DNA of 64,000 nucleotides from Misgurnus anguillicaudatus (lineage: Eukaryota > Chordata > Actinopteri > Cypriniformes > Cobitidae): assembly GCF_027580225.2 (NCBI RefSeq), contig NC_073358.2, forward strand, positions 50,205,501 to 50,269,500, given 5' to 3'. The position numbers and the translations under genes are program-made. This document shows positions 11,663 through 21,043 of the stretch, piece by piece (the first letter of the stretch is position 1; each line of letters starts with the position of its first letter). Under the pieces are notes generated by a model. That model was given only the letters and a program-made list of their open reading frames with translations, was not told where the DNA came from and ran no database searches.

Positions 11663-13618
11663 TTACTGGGGAAAACCCCGCGGCCAGCTGTGTGCCAGTG
11701 CATCCACGCCGAGTGTTCCTTCGGATAATGAATAAAACAGGCGACAATGGGTTGTCTCTGAAGAAGCAAACAGATCTAACTGCGCTCTGCCGAAACATTT
11801 CCAAATCAGCTGAACTGACCGGGGGTGGAGTCGCCACTCGCCGCAGCGCGCTGCTCGTGAGAGCGCGACTGCCGCTGTGTTCAGCGACCCCGACATGTGA
11901 ATGGCACGAAGAGACCTCAGATACTTCTGACTCCAGAGGAGGAGAGACGGGCGAGATGCGACAGGTGACGAGAGCGCAGACCGCCTTGGCGATAGATATA
12001 CACTACAGCCGCAGTGTTGTCGGTGCGCACTACATCTTAAGCATCAAATCACGTTGACGAAACGGACGAGCGCAAGATATACAGTGCACAGCTCGGGGCA
12101 ATTTATGCTAATGTCGCTGGAATGTCGAACAGACCCCCGAAGCGATGAGCCCGCCGTACGTGGCTGCCCACCCCGTGGTAGAGGCATCTTTGCCAACAAT
12201 AGCATGCCTGGAGACCTCTCAGTGGCACCCGCACCCTGAGAAACGCTTGGTCTGACCACGGGGTGAAAGTGTGACGGCATCTCGATGTAATTATAATACT
12301 GTGAAAGCCGGTGAGCCACGCTCTCCTCGGGACTCGGTCATAAAGCCAACACTGAAGCGGTCTCATATGGAGCAGCCCGAGCGGTGTCACGGCCGCGGCT
12401 GCTGTCATATGCCCCAGAAGTTTCTAAAATTATTTCAGTGGAACCGCAACCCTGCCTTTAAATGTTGAGGCAAGCCAGAATTGACTGAACACGCGCTTAT
12501 ATGAGACGTGTTGTTAAATCGACCAAATCCCGTTACTTTCCGAGAAAAGAGATTCTCTGCACGGGGCAAAGTTTACTCTTTCCCCAGTTGGCCTGAAGAC
12601 CGAGACGAGCGATGTGTTTAAGTACACGATCTATGTGTGTGCACAGCATCTGACGAAACTGAGCTATTATGAGCCAATACGCCAAAACGCAAACACCACT
12701 CTCTCTCTCAGGGGCTGCAGTGCGCCATCCGCAACTTTCATGAAGACACAGGGAGAGAGAGAGAGAGAGAGAGAGAAAGCCCGAACGGTTAGACTTTGTA
12801 CTGATATGCCCTCCCCTCGAACACAAAGCGGAGAAACGGCCTGTGTTGGGGGAGTATGGAGACATGAAAGTACGCGTCCTTCAGGTTGAAGGCTGCGAAC
12901 CAATCCTATGGGCGGATGCATTAAAATATGCTCCTCTGCGTAAACATTTTGAACAGCATTCTGTGAATGTGAATTCTGTGAATTCTCGATTCAGTACGCG
13001 CAGATCTAGGATCGGACGCAACCCGCCACTCTTCTTGGGTACAATGAAGGGCTGTAAAGCCCCAAATTTATCTCGGCTGGAGGGACCGGCTGGATCGCGT
13101 CCTTTCGCCAATAGGACAGCAATCTCCGCACGCAGTACGTGCGCATCGACAGCCTTCACCGTGGTGAAGCGAATGCCTGAATATTTGTAAGGTAGCCGGG
13201 CAAATTGAATGCGTAACCGAGACGGATCGTGCGTAAAAGCCAACGCGACGGGCTGGGAAGCTCTTCCCAGGCCCCCAGATACCGAGCGAGAGGAAATTAA
13301 CGGCACGATGTGTGTACCCGTGGCGAGCGGAGACGGAGAACTCAACGACGCGTGCTCTTTGGCCGCATTGTGAGATGTTGTGTGTAATGAAACACTCACC
13401 CGAAACCGCTGATGGAAGCTGAGCAAAGGCTCCTTTGTAGATGTCCCGCTCGATACATCCGCTGGCGAAAGAGGAAGAGGAGAACTTAGGGTTTTGAGCC
13501 CGTCCGAAACTCCTATATGCCTCCGTTGATCTGAAGAAAGAAGAGGAATTCGCTCTTTGAGGTTAGTGGGTGCCGATTGAAGTCGGCGGAACACAAAACG
13601 AAACCAAGGATTCCCCAC
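11663..13618 (-). pseudogene. DIRS reverse transcriptase / RNase H, frameshifted, catalytic YLDD lost
   Basis: Minus-strand frame 13618-12881 carries the RT fingers: FIVPKKSGGLRPILDLRVLN. Palm and thumb follow in other frames (12921-12667 and 12865-12533), ending in LGLQANWGKSKLCPVQ and ISFLGK. RNase H-like pieces are in 12408-12103 (LGLLHMRPLQ, DRVPRRAW, FTPWSDQAFL) and 11896-11663. The palm strand reads LAYWLIIAQ, so the Leu-Asp-Asp of the usual YLDD catalytic motif is missing, apparently by an in-frame 9-base loss near 12680. A (GA)n tract at 12750-12779 lies in the codons just before it. The copy cannot encode an active polymerase. Confidence 0.75.
12750..12779. repeat. (GA)n microsatellite inside DIRS RT
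   Basis: An uninterrupted GA run of about 26 bases. On the minus strand it encodes Ser-Leu repeats where the family has a short Leu-Ser-Leu-Ser-Pro segment before the catalytic strand, so it probably grew from coding sequence. Confidence 0.7.
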
Positions 13619-15289
13619 CCGGCCCTCCTCCGGGGTGGGGGGGAGAATGATGCTTTCACCATCTCCTGAAGAGCGATCCTCTCAATCTTCAGATCGCCCG
13701 ACTCAGAGCCGCTAAGTTTCATTTTCCACCTCTGTAGCGGGCTGAGTGGGCGGGTGTACTGCTTACGACAGGTTCCTCAGAGCTGCCGGGATGAAGGAAC
13801 AAAAAAGCTGTAGCAGGACGCCCTCGGCGAAAAGCAGACCAATATACTGACGTAACGGAGGGGGCAGCTAGGCTCCGACGTGGCATGATGCCTCAGTCTG
13901 CTCTAAAGCGGCCGATCATTGTTGGACACTCTCAGCCGCGTCGCCGAAATGGCTGGTCTAAAATGGAACATTTAGGACGATTATTAACGACCTACTTAAT
14001 GCCCGCAAGACGCAACCAGAGATGGCGTTCCTGGACCACCGGGGGTGGGCATAGCACGTCCGGCGGCCTGTGGGGTGAACCCAGTCGCACGTAGCGCCAG
14101 GTCAGAGCCACACAGGATTCTGTAGTTGTCGGACCGTGACCTCACCTGTGCAGATCCTTCAGTGCCTTAGCCTGGCGGACCTGCATCACGCCATGGCGCG
14201 CACGGCAGAGGCCGCCTCTCACAAGCCCGTGGGTCTGTGAGGGGAGGGAGGCTGGTCTCTTGGAGCAGCAACCTTAGCGGCCCCGCCGTCAGGAGAGGTG
14301 AGAGGTGATGGCTGAACGATCGGTTCCGGGAGGAAAACGAGTTTTCCACAACCGTGTCAACCAACATGCACCCCGGGAAGAAAGGCACAGAAGGTCGGGG
14401 CTGTTCTTGCAGTCCTGAAGTGCCAATCATCTAGGCGGGACGGTGCAGTGGGGGAGGAGCTCTCCGCTCCACGCAGACCGTCTCCGCGCTCCTGAGCGTA
14501 CATGGCCGCCACTCGGGGTCGAGCACGGAAGCCCCTACCCAACCCGAAGGCGGGAGTGGGTCCGAGTCGGCGACCGAATAGACGACCCCCTCTCCGATGC
14601 TGTGACAGACATAGAATCCTCGTGAGGACTGAAAGAGGACGAGAGCGCGTAGAACACGCGCCACCCGTCTCTTACGGCACCTCTGGCTGTGGATGGGGGT
14701 GCTGAGAGTCACTGGACGAACCAGCTAACCGATTCAGCACCGTTTATACGGAGATAAGATTTCCGGAGTTTTGCCACCGCACCTTTAACGGGGCTCCGCA
14801 ACGGAAAAACGGGGGTAACGTTCCCGGAGGTACGAAACCCGTCTCCGCCATCCAAGAGGTTCATGCTCTCTTAGGAGTATGAACCCTCCACGATCGCAGC
14901 CTCAGCATGCACTCTTGCGCACGAGAGAAAACGATCGTGGCCACCCGGGGACCCATACATTTGCCGCATCCAGAAACACGGACAGAAAGACATCTTTAAA
15001 AAGACGCTCCCGTCTCAGTGCAAGTGAAATGCTGTCTTTAAAAAGACGCAGAACACCGCAATACTCTTTTAGAGGAAATACTCTTTTAATGTGCTGATGT
15101 TGATGAAGCACACAGGGGAACGGCTACGCACACACTCAACTAAGAGTGAGAAAAAAGTCAAAAAATAAAAAAAAAGAGAGGTGGAACACCCGCGAGCCTC
15201 CGCTGAAATGCCTTTGCCCAACCAAATCGAACACGCAGAGTTCTCCAAAGAGCAGAGAGTAGCTTCTCGTGAGCAGTCAGTCTGCCAGC
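13619..15289 (-). pseudogene. DIRS 5' region, presumed gag-like ORF, decayed
   Basis: This is where the first ORF of a DIRS element should lie. Only short, mutually out-of-frame minus-strand frames remain (14712-14431, 14542-14357, 14430-14167, 13722-13513), rich in Ser, Pro and Arg. No conserved motif is recognised, so the assignment rests on position between the right terminal repeat and the RT. Confidence 0.4.
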
Positions 15290-15493
15290 TTTCGAAGCTA
15301 AGGGGCTGGTTTGATGGCTGCACCTGCCGCTTATTAAATACCTGCGCGGCGGGGCGGCGCCGGCAGATGCAATTATCTGCATGCCAAGTTCATTGGCGTT
15401 TTAAAGGTTTCTCGAAGCAGATAGGTCACCCGCGAAGCGGTTCCCAATTCGTCGGTCACGACGTGACGTCGTAGTGACCGACTGAAAGGGAAC
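15290..15493. repeat. DIRS right inverted terminal repeat
   Basis: Reverse complement of the left repeat over about 180 bases (GC-rich GCGCGGCGGGGCGGCGCCGG, then CATGCCAAGTTCATTGGCGT), ending in GTCGGTCACGACGTGACGTC and GGGAAC. A short insertion relative to the left arm is present near 15408-15425. Confidence 0.8.
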
Positions 15494-16387
15494 ACCAAAT
15501 CATTATAGCATAACTCCATGTAACTTGACATAATTTAATAAAGTCGTCTAAAGGCAGACATGATTGTGTGTGAAGTCCTATGCCAAAGACTCTCCAAATA
15601 TTGCATCTACACATGTGTATATTTTGTTGGTATATCCTGGTTGTTGCAGACCTGACAGTAAACTTGACTTTGAGCATCCTATCCATCAGGTATAGCTGTT
15701 TACTTGCATTACTCATTTAGAGAAATGACGGGTCAAAATTGATTATATGGATTATATTTTCATCACCCCTTTTTGTATGTCTTTGGGACACTTGAAATAT
15801 ATAGCACGTATAATGTGGAGCCATAATCCGGTCACAGACTACTCCCATTGTAACTGGAAAACCAGAGAAAATCATTGTTTAAATTATAAAATTATCATTT
15901 TTGGATTAACTAAAATGTATGTTTATAATTTGTGTTATTTTAAATGTATTACTGCAAATGATTTGAAATGTGTATGTTTTAAATGTAATTTCACACAACT
16001 TCTTAAAGTATTTGTATTGTTTTAAATAAAGGCTTCAATATTTGAAATTGTCTCTTTGAATTAAATGTTAGCAGTATCTGTAGGTTAAAATGTAAATATT
16101 AATTTTATCTAAAAATTATAGCTAATTTAAATATAATAAAAATGAATGTATAAAAAGAATAGTAGTATAGTATACAGTAGTATACTGTAAACCTGGGTTT
16201 TTTATGGTAGCACACTGTATTATATATTTACAGTAGCATTTAAATACTGTTAAATGGAAATACAGTTTAGAACTGTAAATCTTATTTACAGTAGCCTACT
16301 GGTAACAGTGTTGCCAGTAGGTTACTTTAAAAATCCTTGAGAATGTCTAACAGTGTTCAACAATTACTAATACTTTATTAAAATCTT
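15494..16387. other. Non-coding
   Basis: AT-rich flank of the DIRS insertion with no gene or complete repeat recognised. Confidence 0.3.
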
Positions 16388-16546
16388 GTTAAGCAAGGGA
16401 TAATGTAGAGGGAGCCAGTAGTTATCGGGAAATAAGCCCCGACAGTGTGATCAGGACCCGACATGAAGAAGAGGAGGGTCTTGTATCACACTGAAGGGGC
16501 GTATTTACCCGATAACTACCGGCTGCCTCGACATTATCCCGCTTAT
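16388..16546. repeat. Foldback element
   Basis: The arms pair almost end to end: GGGATAATGTAGAGGGAGCC at 16397 matches GGCTGCCTCGACATTATCCC ending at 16540, and TAGTTATCGGG matches CCCGATAACTA. The loop is short. A relative occurs near 60714-60780. Confidence 0.65.
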
Positions 16547-17403
16547 TGCACGGCTACTTGCCACATAAGAAAAAAAACTGGATATGAATATGAATTTGAA
16601 ACATTTTATTGGCATATTTTTTTTAAATTAACATTTTTATCCTTCCGCGAAACTTTGCACAGATGCATAAAATGATCGTAATACCTTATTAAGATCCTCT
16701 GCTTCATACTTTGTCTGTCTCCATTTTTTTTCTCTTTTAGCCACTTTGAGAAGTTTTAATGCCCATTCTGTATTTTTTTGTGTGTTGCTTCGCTGTCATG
16801 CTCTTTTTTGTCAAGTTCAGTCTCAGTAAGCTCTCTGTGTCTTGTCGTTGTTCGTTCTTCTATCCACTGTTTAAATGTTTTGTTTTTTCCGTACATGTTA
16901 AAATTAATGTCAAAATGTTCCATTCTTAATTGTGGTTGTCCAGTGTTTGTCACAAGATGGCGCCAAACAGTAATCTTTGTTGGCCCAGAGGGATTTAAAA
17001 CATACAAGTAGCACCGGCTATGCGTTATTACTTTGGAGCGGTTATTATTTGAAAAGAACGAACCTGCAAATGTCTCAACTGACCAATCAGAATCAAGCAT
17101 TCCAGAGAGCCGTGTAATAACGTTAGTTAATGCACTGTGAACTAACATGAACAAACAACTAAAAGCTTTATTTCTATTAACTAACATTAACAAAGATTAA
17201 TAAATACTGTAACAAATGTATTGCTCATGGTTTGTTCATGCTAGGTAATACATTAACTAATGAACCTAATTGTAAAGTGTTACCAATTTTTTTAACCTGA
17301 AAACTGACCCAGAAAAAACAGCATTGTGTATTTCATGTGCATATTTATCTGTGCTATAGTTATCATAATCTGATTATTTGTTTCCAATTTTATTACTTAA
17401 TAT
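16547..17403. other. Non-coding with foldback relic
   Basis: No gene. 17165-17290 resembles one arm of the large foldback at 40916-41703 (TTAATAAATACTG and AAAGTGTTACCA words). Confidence 0.3.
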
Positions 17404-17925
17404 TGTTAGGGTTTGGTACCGGATGAACCCAGATGCAGACAGTGGATGAAGTTAACAGATAATTTATTTAACAAATAAACAAGAAAACAAAAACCCACAA
17501 GGGGGCAAATCAGAACAATATGAACAAGACACTAAACTGACACTAAACTAGACAAGATATATATATATATATACACTAAACTACACCATAAACAAGACAA
17601 GATTACACAATGCACAAAAATACTATTTGATTTAACTCACAGGAAACAGGACTGGAACAGGAGAGAAACAAACGCACGTGTAAAGACCAAACAACACAAG
17701 GACTTTAAATAGGGGAGAACTAATGAGGACGACAGGTGACATGGGTTAAACAATAAAGAGGAAGATGACAAGGGAGCGGGGTAAAAGTGACGAGACACGG
17801 CAAAAACGTGGTCTAATATAACAATACTAAGACCACGTTTTCCCACACAAAACATTGTACTGTCAGAACCCTGCCATACTGAACTAGATATTAAAACCCA
17901 ACAAGACTCCGGCAGAATCCTGACA
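17404..17925 (-). repeat. 3' LTR of the non-autonomous element
   Basis: 522 bp, differing from its partner by scattered substitutions and the length of an internal (AT)n run near 17560. It contains a TATA-like TATTTAAA (minus strand, 17704-17711) and, 27 bases downstream, the sequence ACACGTGCGT (17681-17672), which matches the primer-binding site. Confidence 0.85.
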
Positions 17926-18085
17926 GTACCCTCCCCTCAAGGGACGCCACCTGGCGGCCCTCAAGGAGAGACACAGGACAAGACAGACTGTACACTAGAC
18001 AAGAAACATGAAAACATTACAAACATTAACAGAGGAAGACAAGCAATAACAACAAAGGGGTTGGGGTGAAACAATAAAAACATCA

Positions 18086-19630
18086 TTAAAGGGAGGGGGG
18101 TGGGGGAACAAAAATGTTCACATGAGGAAGTCCATGAGGGGTGGAGCTGGGAGGACAAGGGGTCTTGGGTCCTGGGGCGGAGGTAGAAGGTTTAGGACGA
18201 GGAGTCCGGGTAGGCTTGGGGGTGTTGGTTGGTAAGGCAGGTGCAAAAGGGGCAGACTGAGTCAAGGCTGAGGCAGGGAGGACAGGAGGCACAATGGGGA
18301 ACAAGGTAGGGTCTCCGGGCAGGAAAGGGGCAGACACAGGAGCCATGACAGGGGGCGCTGCGGCCGGCAGCGGGGACGAGACAGGGACCATGACAGGGGG
18401 CGCTGCGGCCGGCAGCGGGGACGAGACAGGGACCATGATGACAGGGGGCGCTGCGGCCGGCAGCGGGGACGAGACAGGGACCATGATGACAGGGGGCGCT
18501 GCGGCCGGCAGCAGGGACGGCTGGGGCTGCAGCGGTGGCTGCGCAGACGGCTGGGGCTGCAGCGGTGGCTGCGCAGACGCTAGGGGCTGCAGCGGTGGCT
18601 GCGCAGACGCTAGGGGCTGCAGCGGTGGCTGCGCAGACGCTAGGGGCTGCAGCGGTGGCTGCGCAGACGGCAGGGGCTGCAGCGGTGGCTGCGCAGACGG
18701 CAGGGGCTGCAGCGGTGGCTGCGCAGACGGCAGGGGCTGCAGCGGTGGCTGCGCAGACGGCAGGGGCTGCAGCGGTGGCTGCGCAGACGGCAGGGGCTGC
18801 AGCGGTGGCTGCGCAGACGGCAGGGGCTGCAGCGGGGGCTGCGCAGACGGCAGGGGCTGCAGCGGGGGCTGCGCAGACGGCAGGGGCTGCAGCGGGGGCT
18901 GCGCAGACGGCAGGGGCTGCAGCGGGGGCTGCGCAGACGGCAGGGGCTGCAGCGGGGGCTGCGCAGACGGCAGGGGCTGCAGCGGGGGCTGCGCAGACGG
19001 CAGGGGCTGCAGCGAGGGCTGCGCAGACGGCAGGGGCTGCAGCGGTGGCTGCGCAGACGGCAGGGGCTGCAGCGGTGGCCGGAGAGCCGACGATCCCTTC
19101 TTCCGCTTCTTCTTTTTAGGCCGAGGTGCAGAGAGTACGGGAGAAGAGAGAGGTACAGTGACGGGAGTGATAGGCTCTGAAGAGGACCCTCCGGACGATG
19201 ACTCCCATGAGATCCTTCTTTCTCGCTTACCACGGAGGCTGACAGGTTGGGCAGAACTCTCTGGGGTCGAGGAGGTGAGTGCCGGGTCTCCCACTGTCAT
19301 CACTCCCATGACAAGACCCTCTGGAATGGATGATAGACGGCTGACCGATGCTCTCTCACCCCGGGACTGTTGCTGTCTTCCAAGACAGTCCACCATCTCC
19401 CAGAAGGGCATAGAGACCAGGCTCTCCCGCTCTGGAACCGGTGGAGGATCGTTGAGGCCAGCCACAAAGTATTCGCTGGCCAGGAAGTCTGGATAGTTCC
19501 CCTTGCTGCGCTCTACGGCCAGGGCGTAGTCCTGCAGGGAGAGTCCTCTCTGAGGAGGAAACGGACTCTTGCCCGCTAGGGTCTGAGAGGTGATGGACCT
19601 CCACCATTCGGGATTCTGTGCCCGTCGCAT
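18086..19630 (-). CDS. Gag-like Pro/Gln-repeat protein of non-autonomous LTR element
   Basis: An intact 514-codon ORF that starts 39 bases after the 5' LTR. Residues 1-90 or so (beginning MRRAQNPEWW, with QDYALAVERSKG and FLASEYFVAGL) resemble the start of a gypsy-type Gag; this is inference from position and feel, not alignment. A Ser-rich and then Lys-rich stretch (PRPKKKKRKKG, about residues 170-185) follows. About 19 copies of a ten-residue repeat (consensus PPLQPLPSAQ) come next, then longer Pro/Ala/Val repeats and a Pro-rich tail ending VPPPPSL. There is no zinc knuckle and no enzyme domain. An ORF without stops in an otherwise defective element suggests recent insertion or selection for the protein. 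Confidence 0.65.
   Translation of the reverse strand: MRRAQNPEWWRSITSQTLAGKSPFPPQRGLSLQDYALAVERSKGNYPDFLASEYFVAGLNDPPPVPERESLVSMPFWEMVDCLGRQQQSRGERASVSRLSSIPEGLVMGVMTVGDPALTSSTPESSAQPVSLRGKRERRISWESSSGGSSSEPITPVTVPLSSPVLSAPRPKKKKRKKGSSALRPPLQPLPSAQPPLQPLPSAQPSLQPLPSAQPPLQPLPSAQPPLQPLPSAQPPLQPLPSAQPPLQPLPSAQPPLQPLPSAQPPLQPLPSAQPPLQPLPSAQPPLQPLPSAQPPLQPLPSAQPPLQPLPSAQPPLQPLPSAQPPLQPLASAQPPLQPLASAQPPLQPLASAQPPLQPQPSAQPPLQPQPSLLPAAAPPVIMVPVSSPLPAAAPPVIMVPVSSPLPAAAPPVMVPVSSPLPAAAPPVMAPVSAPFLPGDPTLFPIVPPVLPASALTQSAPFAPALPTNTPKPTRTPRPKPSTSAPGPKTPCPPSSTPHGLPHVNIFVPPPPSL
18519..19080. repeat. 30-bp minisatellite, about 19 units
   Basis: Tandem 30-bp units (GGGGCTGCAGCGGTGGCTGC plus ten bases), with variants GGTGGC/GGGGGC and CAGGGG/TAGGGG grouped in blocks, which suggests unequal exchange. 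On the minus strand each unit encodes the ten-residue Pro/Gln repeat of the LTR-element protein. A second, longer repeat (about 51-54 bp, four units) adjoins at 18331-18510. Confidence 0.9.
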
Positions 19631-19657
19631 GATGACTGTCTGCTGGGTTCTATACTG

Positions 19658-19667
19658 ACACGTGCGT
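19658..19667 (-). promoter_or_regulatory. Self-priming primer-binding site of the non-autonomous LTR element
   Basis: One base after the 5' LTR the minus strand reads ACGCACGTGT. This is the exact complement of ACACGTGCGT, found in the 3' LTR (17672-17681) 27 bases below a TATA-like box, where the transcript should start. In the 5' LTR the matching site (19928-19937) has one substitution. No match to a common tRNA 3' end was evident. Confidence 0.6.
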
Positions 19668-19668
19668 C

Positions 19669-20181
19669 TGTTAGGGTTTGGTAGATGAACCCAGACGCAG
19701 ACAGCAGATGAGGATAACAGATAATTTATTTAACAAATAAACGAGAAAACAAAAACCCACGAGGGGGTAAAACAGAACAATATGAACAAGACTCTAAACT
19801 GACACTGAACTAGACAAGATATATATATACACTAAACTACACCATAAACAAGACAAGATTACACAATGCACAAAAATACTATTTGATTTAACTCACAGGA
19901 AACAGGACTGGAACAGGAGAGAAACAAACGCACGGGTAAAGACCAAACAACACAAGGACTTTAAATAGGGGAGAACTAATGAGGACGACAGGTGACATGG
20001 GTTAAACAATAAAGAGGAGGATGACAAGGGAGCGGGGTAAAAGTGACGAGACACAGCAAAAACGTGGTCTAATATAACAATACTAAGACCACGTTTTCCC
20101 ACACAAAACATTGTACTGTCAGAACCCTGCCATACTGAACTAGATATTAAAACCCAACAAGACTCCGGCAGAATCCTGACA
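19669..20181 (-). repeat. 5' LTR of the non-autonomous element
   Basis: 513 bp, partner of 17404-17925. Same termini and the same internal landmarks. Confidence 0.85.
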
Positions 20182-20554
20182 AATATACTTCATTACTGAA
20201 CCACTTGCTGGATCAGGCCAGCTGAAAACCCCTTTGCATTGAGCCCTGCCACACAAAGATTTAATATTAGATTTAGATTTGAGTAAACACAATGACAATT
20301 CACTGAAAACAACAATATACATCTTCATGATCTTGCCCAGGGCCTTAAAACCCCACGGGCCGGGCCCTGTTTAAACATTTTTCAATTAAAGTTATTTTAT
20401 TGTGAGATAATATTTCATAATATTACAGTTTTACTATTATTTCACTATCGTATACACTCTTAAAATAAAGGTGATTTATACTAATACACACTTACACATC
20501 AAAGGACATGTAAAATCATGAATGGGACTAACTTTCATAAAGTTTCTGACAACA

Positions 20555-21035
20555 TGATCTCACAAAGTTCCATGGGATAGTCACGGAATTTTGTGCTAAT
20601 TTTTCCGTGGCATTCTCACGGATCTCCGCATTTTTCCGTGGCCCTGCTACAGACTGTCTTTTACTCAACTGCTTTTTCCTGTTTTCAAACCATTTTCGCT
20701 TCGGTTTAGGGTTAGATTTGGTGTTTGCATTAGTATGTCACTTTAACTATTGGTTTATACTATTTTTCCTGGTTTATTCTTTTAAATTTTCTAAACTTTA
20801 AACAATTGTCGCCTGGCATTGGGGTTAGAGTTGGGTTTGGGTAGGGATGTAATTTCATGTAAATCTAACCCTAAACCGAAGCGAAAATGGTAAGAAAATA
20901 GGACAAAACAGTTGAGTAACCAATCCGTGAGAATGCCACGGAAAAAGACAGTCCAAATGCGGAGATCCGTGAGAATGCCACGGAAAAATGAGCACAAAAT
21001 TCCGTGACTATGCCACGGAAATTCGTGAGATCAGG
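20555..21035. repeat. Foldback element A (CCGTGG arms)
   Basis: Long inverted arms containing repeated CCGTGGCATTCTCACGG words (20600-20645 against 20930-21015). The inner arms continue with ATTTTCGCTTCGGTTTAGGG (left) and its complement (right, 20866-20890), around a core with GGTTTGGGTAGGGATGT. It shares this inner core with elements at 24059, 28031 and 40550, although the outer arms differ. Confidence 0.65.
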
Positions 21036-21043
21036 TCTCTGAA

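Larger units (their letters stand above)
9651..15493 (-). mobile_element. DIRS-type tyrosine-recombinase retrotransposon, full length but decayed
   Basis: A 5.8-kb element read on the minus strand. It has inverted terminal sequences, an internal complementary region that joins the complements of both ends, a reverse transcriptase/RNase H region and a tyrosine recombinase, in the order expected for DIRS elements. The outer ends are AAC (9651-9653, followed by GTCTCGG) and GGGAAC (15488-15493), which share the AAC trinucleotide used at the circle junction. No target-site duplication is visible, consistent with recombinase-mediated insertion. All coding parts carry frameshifts, so this copy is not autonomous. 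Confidence 0.85.
17404..20181 (-). mobile_element. Complete non-autonomous LTR retrotransposon
   Basis: Two near-identical LTRs (17404-17925 and 19669-20181) begin TGTTAGGG and end TCCTGACA on the plus strand and are flanked by a perfect 5-bp duplication AATAT (17399-17403 and 20182-20186). Read on the minus strand, a purine tract GAGGGGAGGG lies directly before the 3' LTR (17404-17925), and a self-complementary primer-binding site directly follows the 5' LTR. The 1.7-kb interior has a single ORF and no protease, RT or integrase, so it must depend on enzymes from elsewhere. Confidence 0.85.

Noticed and set aside
14443..14705. Overlapping plus-strand frames in the DIRS 5' region
   Set aside because: GC-rich antisense frames without recognisable motifs or element-consistent orientation.
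18519..19080. Regular repeats resembling a CRISPR array
   Set aside because: Units are contiguous without unique spacers and lie in a eukaryotic retrotransposon ORF.
18294..19496. Long plus-strand frame (400 codons) of Gly/Cys/Ala repeats
   Set aside because: It is the antisense of the 30-bp coding repeat; the period of 30 keeps several frames open. The minus-strand frame has the LTR context and a proper start after the 5' LTR.
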